Below, in pieces: positions 15,167-23,046 of a DNA stretch of 63,630 bases. The DNA comes from an uncultured Archangium sp. (GTDB taxonomy: Bacteria > Myxococcota > Myxococcia > Myxococcales > Myxococcaceae). The notes under the pieces are model-generated. The model ran no database searches. It was not told where the DNA came from and worked only from the letters and a program-made list of their open reading frames with translations. A program made the translations under genes and the position numbers. Location of the stretch: assembly GCA_903905455.1 (NCBI GenBank), contig CAIVGN010000101.1, forward strand, positions 1 to 63,630. The letters run 5' to 3'. Position 1 is the first letter of the stretch. Every line of letters starts with the position of its first letter.

Positions 15167-16204
15167 ATGGGTGCGGTGCTGCTCACGCTGGTGTTGGCCT
15201 CGGCTGATGGGGGCATCGTCGACCTCGAGCAGCGCACCCGCGAGGTGATGCACACCCTGGTGACGGTCTCGTTGCCGTCGACCCTCGCGCCCCCCGAGCG
15301 CGAGGCCGCGTACGAGGAGGCCTTCGCGGTGTTCGAGGCCATCGACCTCGAGCTCAACGAGTGGAGGCCCGAGTCGGCGCTCTCGCGGGTGAACGCCGGG
15401 GCCGGTGGTCCGGGCGTGGAGGCCCCGGCGCGGCTGTGTGAAGTGCTGCGCCTGGCGCTCGACGGCGCGCGCCGCACGGGCGGTCTCTTCGACCCGACCT
15501 GGGCCTCGGTGCGCGGGCTGTGGCGCTTCGGGACGGACCAGACGGGGGAGGTGCCCGCCCCGGCGAAGGTGCGCGCTGCGTGCGCGGCCGTGGGCTGGAA
15601 GAAGGTCGAGCTGCGGCCGCTGGAGCACCCCACGCCGGCGGCGAGCTGCCGCATCCGGCTCGCGACGCGGGCCACCCAGCTGGGCCTCGGAGGCGTGGTG
15701 AAGGGCTGGGGCGTGGACCAGGTGGCGCGGCAGCTCCGGGCGCGCGGCGTCGGCGACTTCGTGGTGCAGGCCGGGGGTGATCTCTACGTGGCGGGCCAGG
15801 CGCGGCAGGTGGGCCTGCGCGAGCCCCGGGGGACGCCCGACGAGTCCTTCGCGCGCCTGGCGGTCAGCGACGCGGCGTTCTCCACCAGCGGCGACTACGA
15901 GCACTTCTTCGAGCAGGGCGGCGTGCGCTACCACCACCTGCTCGACCCGCGCACCTGCCGGCCGGCCCCGGCGTCGGTCTCGGTGTCGGTGCTCGCACCC
16001 TCGGCGACCGACGCCGAGGTCCTCACCAAGGCCGCCTTCATCCTCGGTCCCCGGGCCGGGCAGCGCCTGCTCGAGGCCTTTCACGCCGAGGCGGTGTGGG
16101 TGACGCCCGACGGGCGCGTGCACCCCACGCCCGGGCTCAGGGCGCGGGTGCAGGCCCAGCGCCCGCGGGGCTTCGAAGCAAAGAAGACGGCACCCCTGCA
16201 GTGA
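15167..16204 (+). CDS. apbE: FAD:protein FMN transferase ApbE
   Basis: From the ATG at 15167 the product is 345 residues with the ApbE signatures in order: LNEWRPESALSRVN, GGVVKGWGVDQVA, VQAGGDLYVAG, STSGDYEHFF, LLDPRTC and the Mg2+-site region APSATDAEVLTKAAF. ApbE moves FMN from FAD to Ser/Thr of exported proteins. The likely target is the divergent FMN-binding protein (13253-13795). A short hydrophobic N-terminus suggests export. The usual DPRTG motif reads DPRTC here, an unusual Cys. It shares the Fur-box intergenic region with the porin operon. Confidence 0.9.
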   Translation: MGAVLLTLVLASADGGIVDLEQRTREVMHTLVTVSLPSTLAPPEREAAYEEAFAVFEAIDLELNEWRPESALSRVNAGAGGPGVEAPARLCEVLRLALDGARRTGGLFDPTWASVRGLWRFGTDQTGEVPAPAKVRAACAAVGWKKVELRPLEHPTPAASCRIRLATRATQLGLGGVVKGWGVDQVARQLRARGVGDFVVQAGGDLYVAGQARQVGLREPRGTPDESFARLAVSDAAFSTSGDYEHFFEQGGVRYHHLLDPRTCRPAPASVSVSVLAPSATDAEVLTKAAFILGPRAGQRLLEAFHAEAVWVTPDGRVHPTPGLRARVQAQRPRGFEAKKTAPLQ

Positions 16205-16233
16205 CGCCCGAAGCGGTGTAAATCGGCGCGCTC

Positions 16234-17439
16234 ATGAGCATCCCCGTCCCTCCGGTCCCCAGCTTCCCCCCCGCGGAATTCACCCTGACCTCGGTGAAGG
16301 GCCTCTCGGCCGCCGGCGTGCGCGCGGGCATCAAGGCGAGCGGCAACCCCGACATCGGCCTGTTGGTGTCGGACAAGCCCATGTCGTGCGCCGGCGTCTT
16401 CACCCAGAACCACTTCGCCGCGGCGCCGGTGCTGCTCTCCAAGGCCCACCTCGTGCGCTCGGGCGGCGTGGTGCGGGCCATCATCGTCAACTCCGGCAAC
16501 GCCAACGCGTGCACCGGCGCCCAGGGCGACAAGGACGCGCTCGAGATGTGCGAGCGCGTGGCCAGGGCCCTGGAGTGCCCCGTGGAGCAGGTGCTGGTGT
16601 GCAGCACGGGCGTCATCGGCGTGAAGCTGCCGATGGACAAGGTGCGCACGGGCATCGACCTGGCGCTCGCCGAGCGCGCCAGCGACGTCGAGGCCGGCCG
16701 CCGCTTCCTCGCGGCGATCATGACCACCGACGCGTACCCCAAGGAGGCCTGCGCGCAGTACGCGGGAGCCACCATTGCCGGCGTCTGCAAGGGCGCGGGG
16801 ATGATCGAGCCGAACATGGCCACCATGCTCGCCTTCATGGCCACCGACTGGGACCTGCGCGCGGAGCAACTCAAGCGCGCCCTGCCGGGCATCGCCGCCA
16901 ACACCTTCAACGCGGTGCACGTCGACACCCACACCAGCACCAACGACACGCTGCTGCTGCTCTCCACGCGCGCGGTCCCCCCCCCCAACGACTGGGCCCG
17001 GCACGTCGAGCCCGTGGCGCGGCGCCTCGCGTGGCTCATCGCGCGCGACGGTGAGGGCGCGACCAAGGTGACCACCATCGAGGTGTCCGGCGCCTCGAGC
17101 GACGAGGCCGCGAAGGCCATCGCCCGGCGCGTGGCGTCCTCGGCGCTGGTGCGCACCGCGCTCTTCGGCAACGACCCCAACTGGGGCCGCTTCACCAGCC
17201 AGGTGGGCAACGCGCCCCAGGTCCGCCACGCGCGCTCGCTGTCGTGCGTACTCCAGGGCATCGAGGTCTTTCGCGGTGGGGAGCCCACCGCGTTCGACCG
17301 CGCCGCGGCCTCGAAGGCCATGCAGGCCGAGGACGTGAAGCTGGAGCTGAAGCTCAGCGACGGCCCGGGGAAGGCCATCGTGATGACCTCCGACCTCGGG
17401 TACCGCTACGTGCAGGTCAACGCCGAGTACACGACCTGA
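16234..17439 (+). CDS. argJ: Bifunctional ornithine acetyltransferase / N-acetylglutamate synthase ArgJ
   Basis: The 401-residue protein matches ArgJ length and motifs, including the self-cleavage site NMATMLAFMATD, where Thr197 becomes the N-terminal nucleophile of the beta chain. Other typical segments are VNSGNANACTG, CSTGVIG and GNDPNWGR. ArgJ recycles the acetyl group in arginine synthesis in the cytoplasm; whether it also makes N-acetylglutamate from acetyl-CoA cannot be read. It lies 29 bases after apbE and may be read through from it, although the functions are unrelated. Confidence 0.95.
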   Translation: MSIPVPPVPSFPPAEFTLTSVKGLSAAGVRAGIKASGNPDIGLLVSDKPMSCAGVFTQNHFAAAPVLLSKAHLVRSGGVVRAIIVNSGNANACTGAQGDKDALEMCERVARALECPVEQVLVCSTGVIGVKLPMDKVRTGIDLALAERASDVEAGRRFLAAIMTTDAYPKEACAQYAGATIAGVCKGAGMIEPNMATMLAFMATDWDLRAEQLKRALPGIAANTFNAVHVDTHTSTNDTLLLLSTRAVPPPNDWARHVEPVARRLAWLIARDGEGATKVTTIEVSGASSDEAAKAIARRVASSALVRTALFGNDPNWGRFTSQVGNAPQVRHARSLSCVLQGIEVFRGGEPTAFDRAAASKAMQAEDVKLELKLSDGPGKAIVMTSDLGYRYVQVNAEYTT

Positions 17440-17442
17440 CCG

Positions 17443-18144
17443 TCACTTCTCGAGCATCGCCTCGAGGGCCTTGCGCGGCTGCACCCCGGAGCGCCGCGCG
17501 CGCTCCTTGCCGCCGACGTAGAGCACGAACACCGGCACGCCCTGGATCTTCTCGCGGGCGCCCAGCGCCTCGCTCTGGTCGAGGTCGATCTTCAGCACCC
17601 GCACGCCCTTGACCGACGTGGCGAGCGCGTCCACCACCGGCGCCATCTGCTGGCAGGGCGTGCACCAGGGCGTCTGGAAGTCGACGAGCACGCGCGGCTC
17701 GCGCTCGAGCAACGCGTCGAAGGCCTCGGGGGTCACCGCGTCTCCCGACGGCGGCGGCGCGTCACGCCCCGGCTCGACCGGGAGCCCGGCCGCGACCCAC
17801 GCGCGCAGGCCGCCGGCGAGATTGGTGACGTGGGTGAAGCCGAGCTTCGCCATCACCGCCGCGGCCTGGGCGCTGCGGTTGCCGCTGGCGCAGTAGATGA
17901 ACACCGGGCGATCACGCGCGATGAGCGCTACCTTCTGCTCGAACTTGCCGCCGTTGAAGTCGAGGACGCTGGCGCCGGACAGCTTACCCCGGGCGACCTC
18001 GAGGGGCGTGCGCACGTCGAGCAGCAGGCCCTGCTGCGCCTCGACCTGGGCCTTGAACTCCGCGGGCGAGAGGTCGTCGGCGAGCGCGGCGGCAGCGAAC
18101 AGCACCACGAGCGAACAGAGCGAGCGGTTCATGGGTGCAGGCAT
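17443..18144 (-). CDS. Exported rhodanese-thioredoxin fusion protein
   Basis: A signal peptide (ending near residue 22) is followed by a rhodanese domain (about 25-125) with active Cys85 in CASGNRS, then a thioredoxin domain (about 135-230) with the redox pair WCTPC (Cys161/Cys164). Rhodaneses move sulfane sulfur, and the fused thioredoxin could reduce the persulfide or act on periplasmic disulfides. Met5 (18130-18132) is an equally good start, giving a cleaner signal peptide. The stop lies three bases from the argJ stop on the other strand. Confidence 0.85.
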   Translation of the reverse strand: MPAPMNRSLCSLVVLFAAAALADDLSPAEFKAQVEAQQGLLLDVRTPLEVARGKLSGASVLDFNGGKFEQKVALIARDRPVFIYCASGNRSAQAAAVMAKLGFTHVTNLAGGLRAWVAAGLPVEPGRDAPPPSGDAVTPEAFDALLEREPRVLVDFQTPWCTPCQQMAPVVDALATSVKGVRVLKIDLDQSEALGAREKIQGVPVFVLYVGGKERARRSGVQPRKALEAMLEK

Positions 18145-18185
18145 ACCACCGGGCCTCGGCCCACGCCGTGGTACGCCTCGCGCTC

Positions 18186-18302
18186 ATGCGTACGCTGCCC
18201 TTCGCCACCTTCGACGCGGTCGCGGGTCGTGTCTCCTTCGTCGCCGTGGGCCACGTGAGCGGCACCTCGACGACGCTGCCCACGCTGAAGATCAACGACT
18301 GA
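18186..18302 (+). CDS. Possible 38-residue ORF upstream of the lactonase-like gene
   Basis: A small frame (MRTLPFATFDAVAG...LKIND) fills the 165-base gap between two genes and ends seven bases before the next ATG, so it could be a leader peptide or a fragment. There is no ribosome-binding site and no recognised family. The same bases could simply be the leader of the next gene. Confidence 0.25.
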   Translation: MRTLPFATFDAVAGRVSFVAVGHVSGTSTTLPTLKIND

Positions 18303-18309
18303 GGACCTC

Positions 18310-19062
18310 ATGGCCCGTCTGACTCCGTTGCTCACGGCGCTGCACCGCTACGACAAGTCGCTCTCGACCTGGGGGCGGGGCAAGGGCACGGTCATCGAAG
18401 CGCCGGTGCTGGCGTGGCTGGTGGAGACGAAGCAGGGCCGGCTCCTCTACGACGTGGGCTGCGACTGGAAGAAGCTCGACGATCCCGTGGCGCGCGCGCA
18501 GCACTACGCGAGCTTCGTCTTCGGGCCGCCGCGCATGACGTCCGCGCAGCGGATCCCGGCGCTGCTCGCCTCGCTGGGCCTGACGCCGCTCGACGTGGAC
18601 CTGGTGGTGCTCAGCCACCTGCACTTCGACCACGCGGGCGGGCTGGGTGACGTCGCCCACGCCGAGGTGCACGTGCAGCAGGCCGAGCGGGAAGCCGCGC
18701 TGTCCGGCCGGGACCCTGCCTGCTTCGACGACGAGATCCGCGCGCCCTACCGGTGGCAGGAGAAGGTCGGGGGCTATGCGCCGATGGAAGGCGTGACCGT
18801 CATTCCCTCACCCGGGCACACCGCGGGACACGTCTCGCTGTTGCTCGAGCGCGACGAGGGTGCGCCGGTCTTGCTGTGCGGCGACGCGGCCGATCTCGAG
18901 GAGAACCTCGTCGACGAGGTGGCCCCCGGGCTGTGCTGGGGCGACGACCCGGAGCCGGCGTTGGCGAGCATCCGGGCCCTCAAGCGCATCGCCCGAGACA
19001 CCGGCGCCGAGCTCTGGCCCAACCACGACCTCGCCTTCTACCGGCGGCTCATTCTTCGCTGA
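18310..19062 (+). CDS. Metallo-beta-lactamase fold hydrolase, N-acyl-homoserine-lactonase-like
   Basis: The 250-residue protein carries the dizinc site HLHFDH (His103, His105, Asp107, His108), then GHTAGH (His170), GDAAD (Asp192) and a late His in WPNHD. Spacing, length and the GHTAGHVSLLLE segment resemble AiiA/AttM-type lactonases that open acyl-homoserine lactones, but other MBL hydrolases share them, so the substrate is open. There is no signal peptide. A GAGG ribosome-binding site precedes the ATG. Confidence 0.82.
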   Translation: MARLTPLLTALHRYDKSLSTWGRGKGTVIEAPVLAWLVETKQGRLLYDVGCDWKKLDDPVARAQHYASFVFGPPRMTSAQRIPALLASLGLTPLDVDLVVLSHLHFDHAGGLGDVAHAEVHVQQAEREAALSGRDPACFDDEIRAPYRWQEKVGGYAPMEGVTVIPSPGHTAGHVSLLLERDEGAPVLLCGDAADLEENLVDEVAPGLCWGDDPEPALASIRALKRIARDTGAELWPNHDLAFYRRLILR

Positions 19063-19099
19063 GCGAGAACCCGGACCACCGCGCGCTGTCGGAGCGACG

Positions 19100-20104
19100 A
19101 TGAAACTCGCTGGGGCATGGGCATCGCTGGTCCTCGTGGCGTGTACGAGCGCACCCTGTCCCTCGAACCCCGAGGTCCCGGCCTGGCCGGTGGTGCGCGG
19201 CAGCATCGGGGGCGAGGAACTGCAGTGGTACGTCGCGTTCCCCCAGGGAAAGGGGGTCGCGTTGTGCGCGCTGGAACCGGCCGACTGGATTCTCTGCCGC
19301 GCGCTGGATGGCCTGCCGATGAGCGGGTTGCGGGCGCTGGATGCCGGCGTGTGGTCACCGGGCAGCACGTTCTTCCTCTCCGCGCGGCTCGAGGGCACGG
19401 TGCCTCCCGCACTGCTCGCCGACACGCGGTACGTGACCGGGTTGCTCGAACGCAGTCGCGCCGGGGCCGGTGACGCGACGTTCGACTCGGCGCTCGAGAC
19501 CCTGGTGGAGTCGGTGCCCCAGCCCGAGGAGCGCACGTGGGCCCAGGCCCATCGCAGCGACGACGCGCTCTACGCACGCTTCGCCCACCACCGCGCCACG
19601 GGGACCTGCCACGAAGACCCCATCCGTGAAGCGACGGCGCGCCTCTACGCCGAGCTGGCGCTGGCCCGCCACGACCTGCCGACCTTCGCGGCGGTGCAAC
19701 TGCAACTGCTCGACCATCAATTTCCCCGCGTGGCGTGGTCCAGCTTCATCGACACCGGGCCCTCGACCGGCGCGCCCCGGCTGCTGGACAGCGGCCTCGA
19801 GGTCGACCGCTTCTTCATGGGCCTCGTGCTGCAGTTCCCTGGCAGCGCGCCCCTGCTCAACGACGGCCGCCTGGCGCGCGCGATTCGTGAGGCCGGGCGC
19901 GCCGACGCCCTGCGGCCCCGGCTGGAGTCGCTGGCCACCTCGCCTTCCCTCGACGCGTACAACCGCTTCCGCGCGGCGCAGGTGTGGCTGCTGCTGCAGT
20001 CCTCCGACGAGGCCGGCGCGACCAACCTCGAGGCCGTGAAGGCCCGCGCGCGAACGCTCACCCTGCACCCGCTGGCTCGAGGCCGCGTGGAAGCGGAGCG
20101 CTGA
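19100..20104 (+). CDS. Hypothetical lipoprotein
   Basis: GGAG precedes the ATG at 19100. The 334-residue product starts with a lipoprotein signal (LVLVAC, acylated Cys15). The body has no recognised family. It contains several Cys and Trp residues in the first 80 residues and Ala/Leu-rich helical repeats afterwards (RLYAELALARHDLPTFAAVQL), which could be a TPR-like solenoid. It probably sits on the inner face of the outer membrane. It lies 37 bases after the MBL gene. Confidence 0.6.
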   Translation: MKLAGAWASLVLVACTSAPCPSNPEVPAWPVVRGSIGGEELQWYVAFPQGKGVALCALEPADWILCRALDGLPMSGLRALDAGVWSPGSTFFLSARLEGTVPPALLADTRYVTGLLERSRAGAGDATFDSALETLVESVPQPEERTWAQAHRSDDALYARFAHHRATGTCHEDPIREATARLYAELALARHDLPTFAAVQLQLLDHQFPRVAWSSFIDTGPSTGAPRLLDSGLEVDRFFMGLVLQFPGSAPLLNDGRLARAIREAGRADALRPRLESLATSPSLDAYNRFRAAQVWLLLQSSDEAGATNLEAVKARARTLTLHPLARGRVEAER

Positions 20105-20128
20105 CGGCCCCCGCAGCGCTTCGTCCGC
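20093..20128. terminator. Possible composite hairpin after the lipoprotein gene
   Basis: GCGGA (20093-20097) and TCCGC (20124-20128) frame an inner AGCGCT pair (20097-20102 and 20115-20120). The structure overlaps the stop codon and faces a convergent gene. The stem is interrupted, so support is modest. Confidence 0.35.
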
Positions 20129-20157
20129 GTCGGACTTCTTCCACGGGCGTCATCGGC

Positions 20158-20856
20158 TCAGTCGACACAGTCGGCGGCCCGTTCGGCCGGGGTGCACCGC
20201 AGGCGCAGGTGGAAATGGTCGTCGTGCGGAGGGGCGTCCGAAGGCTGGTGCAGCTTCTCCCTCGCCGCGTCGATCACCCCCGGCGCGGCCTTGATGCGCG
20301 TGGCGTGGGCGAGGAGCGCGGCCTTGAGCTCGTCGCTCACGAACAGCCACTCGAGTTCGATGCGCTCGTCACTGAGCAGCGAGGCCACCAGCGCCCAGTT
20401 GCGCGCCACGTCGAAGCGCAGGGCCCCTTCGCGCCCCCGCAGCATCGCGTCGTAGTGCTCGAGGTCGTCCACCGCGACCGGGCCGCTCGCGTCGAGCGCA
20501 TAGAACGCGAGGTCGCAGTCGCGGCCCGCCTGGTGGCTCTTGGAGTACGGCACCAGGGAGCCGCCCCGCGCGCGCCCGATGTTGCCCACGCCCAGCGGCG
20601 GGGAACCCTCGACGCGCTTCTGCACGTCGCGCCCGGCACGCGCGAGGGCGGCGACGAGGCGCGGCGTGCCCCAGTTGAGACAGCGCGACTTGTGCCTCTT
20701 CGGCAGCACCCGCACCGAACTGCTCTCGGCGAGCGCCAGGGCCCCCTCCACGCGGCCGTGCGCCGGGCGACCGCGAGAGGCCGGCGGCTCATTCGTGGGG
20801 CGCTCGTCACAGAAGGTGGGCTCGGCCGCGAGGAGTGCGAGGACCAGGGGCGTCAT
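20158..20856 (-). CDS. mepA: Penicillin-insensitive murein endopeptidase, MepA-like (peptidase M74)
   Basis: The 232-residue exported protein has a short signal (residues 1-11) and the LAS-type zinc motifs of MepA: SHQAGRDCD (His, Asp ligands) and DDHFHLRLRC (second His pair). PPLGVGNIGRARGGSLVPYSKSH before the first motif also fits. MepA cuts D-Ala-meso-DAP cross-links in peptidoglycan in the periplasm. The Cys residues near the N- and C-termini may form disulfides. It is convergent with the preceding lipoprotein gene and divergent from the next. Confidence 0.85.
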   Translation of the reverse strand: MTPLVLALLAAEPTFCDERPTNEPPASRGRPAHGRVEGALALAESSSVRVLPKRHKSRCLNWGTPRLVAALARAGRDVQKRVEGSPPLGVGNIGRARGGSLVPYSKSHQAGRDCDLAFYALDASGPVAVDDLEHYDAMLRGREGALRFDVARNWALVASLLSDERIELEWLFVSDELKAALLAHATRIKAAPGVIDAAREKLHQPSDAPPHDDHFHLRLRCTPAERAADCVD

Positions 20857-20894
20857 CGCCTGACTCTCGCGCAGCCTGTGCTAACCGGCCACTG

Positions 20895-21962
20895 ATGCGG
20901 TCCACCCTGCTCTGCCTGTTCGTCTTCGCCGCGTGCAAGACCCCCGCGACTCCGGCCCCGAACGCGACAGCCGCCGCGCCGACGGCCCAGGACGAGCTCA
21001 CGGCGCTGCTCAAGAGCATCCCCGTCGAGTGTGTCGCGCCGCTGACCGCGCCGCCGGTGGAGTGCCCGGTGCTGGGCCCGCCGCCGCCCGGGGCCTGCGT
21101 CGTGGAGCGCTTCGACCTGCGCAGCGGACGCAAGACGGATCAGTTGGTGTACCTCGACGGGCTGCTGCAGTCAGAGGCGCTCACGCTCGCCGACAACGCG
21201 AACGAGTTCACCGGGTTCCACTACGACGCGGCCCGGAGGCTGAGCGGGAAGACCACCTGCTTCTCCGCGGGCCCCGGCGAGCCGGGGTGGAGCCCCTCGT
21301 GGCGCCCTCCCTTCGCGGTGTACGAGCACCCGATGCAGGAGCGCACCCGCACCACGCTCACCTACGAAGGCGACGCGGGCGTGCCCAGCGCGGCCGACGT
21401 GACCTCGAGCACCAGCGGCGTGGAGGGCTACCAGATGCGCCTCTGCTACCAGTACGCCGAGGGCCGTCGCGCGCGGCGCGTGCAAACCTTCCGCGGCGAC
21501 GCCACCACCCTGCAGACCCAGGTGCGCAACTACGCGTGGTCGAAGGCCCGCCTCGACGCGATCGAGCTGCACAACCTCGCGCTGCGCGGCACGAGCGTGG
21601 TGCGCCGCAACGACGCGAAGGTGACCTTCAGCTACGGCCCCGGCGAGCAGCTGCTCTCGATCACCGCGGGCCCGAGCTCCACGAAGTTCACCTGGGACCC
21701 CCAGGGGCGGCTGGCCACGTACGGCACGGTGGTCTTCGAGTGGAACGAGCAGGACCAGCTCGCGGGCACGAAGTTCGGTGACCCGACGCTCGACGGGCGC
21801 TTCGCGTGGGACGAGGGCGGACGCATCGAGGGCGCGTCCTTCGCCAACGGGGACGGGTACCGGGTGGCCTACGGCGCCGCGTGTCCCCGGGACTTCCGCG
21901 CGGCCGGGGTGACCCCGAGCGTCGAGCCGTTCCTGTCGTACGAGGGCAAAGACGCGCTCTGA
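20895..21962 (+). CDS. Lipoprotein with RHS/YD-like repeat region
   Basis: From the ATG at 20895 the product is 355 residues with a lipobox (FVFAAC, Cys14). The N-terminal part is Ala/Pro-rich with several Cys. From about residue 245 the pattern TFSYGPGEQLLSI, TKFTWDPQGRLATY, VVFEWNEQDQLAG and GRFAWDEGGRIEG repeats roughly every 20 residues. This is the YD/RHS strand pattern that builds beta-sheet shells in RHS toxins, though the region is too short for a full cocoon and no toxin domain follows. It is probably a surface protein of unknown role. Confidence 0.65.
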   Translation: MRSTLLCLFVFAACKTPATPAPNATAAAPTAQDELTALLKSIPVECVAPLTAPPVECPVLGPPPPGACVVERFDLRSGRKTDQLVYLDGLLQSEALTLADNANEFTGFHYDAARRLSGKTTCFSAGPGEPGWSPSWRPPFAVYEHPMQERTRTTLTYEGDAGVPSAADVTSSTSGVEGYQMRLCYQYAEGRRARRVQTFRGDATTLQTQVRNYAWSKARLDAIELHNLALRGTSVVRRNDAKVTFSYGPGEQLLSITAGPSSTKFTWDPQGRLATYGTVVFEWNEQDQLAGTKFGDPTLDGRFAWDEGGRIEGASFANGDGYRVAYGAACPRDFRAAGVTPSVEPFLSYEGKDAL

Positions 21963-21970
21963 CCCGCGCT

Positions 21971-22390
21971 TCAGGTGCGGCGAAGGAAGAGCGACCCACC
22001 GGCGCGCACCGCCTCGAAGCGGAGCAGCGGCCGGGTCGCCGGCCCCTGGATGACGTGGCCGTCGATGCCGAACACCGAGCCGTGACAGGGGCACTCGAAG
22101 GTCTCGTCGGCGCGCGGCGCCACGTCGCAGGCGCCATGCGTACACACGCGCCAGACTGCCGCGAAGGTGTCGTCGGCCCGGTGCACCACCCAGGCGTTGA
22201 TCAACGCCTCGGGTCGCTCGAACACGGCGCTCCCGCCCACCACGTCGAGTGACGGGAAGTCGGACAGCGCGAACTCCGACCAGCCCGGCCCTCGCGGTGG
22301 GTCGCCCGCGTCGACGACCGGCGTGGACACCATGCCCCCGCACGCGCTGAACGCGAGCCCCCCCGCGAGGATGGCGCGGCGGCTGATCAC
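21971..22390 (-). CDS. Exported Rieske 2Fe-2S protein in a cobalamin-riboswitch operon
   Basis: From the GTG at 22388-22390 (overlapping the previous stop, GTGA) the product is 139 residues. The start SRRAILAGGLAFSAC combines a twin-arginine-like motif with a lipobox, so a folded cluster protein may be exported and lipidated. The Rieske motifs are CTHGACDV (first Cys-His) and CPCHGSVF (second Cys-His). Length fits a small Rieske ferredoxin-like domain with no catalytic partner. It is the last gene of the operon headed by a B12 riboswitch; its electron partner is not in the operon. Confidence 0.85.
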   Translation of the reverse strand: MISRRAILAGGLAFSACGGMVSTPVVDAGDPPRGPGWSEFALSDFPSLDVVGGSAVFERPEALINAWVVHRADDTFAAVWRVCTHGACDVAPRADETFECPCHGSVFGIDGHVIQGPATRPLLRFEAVRAGGSLFLRRT

Positions 22391-23046
22391 AGAGGCCCCC
22401 CGTTCACCACGGCCACCGCGTCGAGATCGAACCCGCCCCCCGGAGGCCCGTAGAACCGGTTGGCGCCGCTGTCGCTGATGCGCACGAAGCGGGCGCGCGT
22501 GAGCCCGACCTCCGCGAGATCGTAGCCCTCGCCCCCGGCCACCGCCGGGTCGGTGCCCGAGATGCCCAGCGCGGGGTTGGCGGACACCGGGTGCAGGCCC
22601 GCGCACCGGGACGGCCCCGCGTCGAGCCCGCAGGGGAACGCGCGCCAGTCGACCCCGTCCTCGCTGACCTCGACCGCGCCGGTCTCGAAGAAGCCGGCAA
22701 AGCCGTTCTCGAACACCAGCAGGTCCACGCCGGGGCCGTCGATGGCCACGAGATCGATGAACTCCAACTCGATGACGCCGAGCTTCCCCAGCGAGAGTAC
22801 GTCGAGCGAGCCCTGGGCCTCGCCCCCACCCGACGGGGCTCCGAGCACCACCTGGGGAAACAGGTCTTGCCCGAAGCCCGCACCGGGGCCCGGCGAAAAG
22901 CGCACGACGCGATCAGCCCACGGATCGACGGGGCGCGGTGGCCCGGCGTCGACTTCACCGTCGAGCACCACGCCCGCGTCGACGCTCGGCGGCGCGCCGC
23001 AGGCCGACACCAGGAGCAGGCTGATCAGCCGTGCGCCGCGCCTCAC
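22387..23046 (-). CDS. Surface lipoprotein with VFENGF-type domain
   Basis: The GTG at 23044-23046 overlaps the previous stop. The 219-residue product has a lipobox (LLLVSAC) followed by an acidic Ala/Pro spacer typical of exported myxobacterial lipoproteins. The body contains GPGVDLLVFENGF and VEVSEDGVDWRAF, features of a beta-sandwich family of secreted cell-surface proteins. The function is unknown. Its place between a propeller-like lipoprotein and a Rieske protein under a cobalamin riboswitch suggests a part in capture or handling of corrinoids at the surface. Confidence 0.7.
   Translation of the reverse strand: MRRGARLISLLLVSACGAPPSVDAGVVLDGEVDAGPPRPVDPWADRVVRFSPGPGAGFGQDLFPQVVLGAPSGGGEAQGSLDVLSLGKLGVIELEFIDLVAIDGPGVDLLVFENGFAGFFETGAVEVSEDGVDWRAFPCGLDAGPSRCAGLHPVSANPALGISGTDPAVAGGEGYDLAEVGLTRARFVRISDSGANRFYGPPGGGFDLDAVAVVNGGPL

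Noticed and set aside
13795-15675. Porin starting far upstream, inside the apbE region
   Set aside because: The added sequence is antisense to apbE. The ATG at 15072 gives a proper signal peptide and leaves the Fur box outside the coding region.
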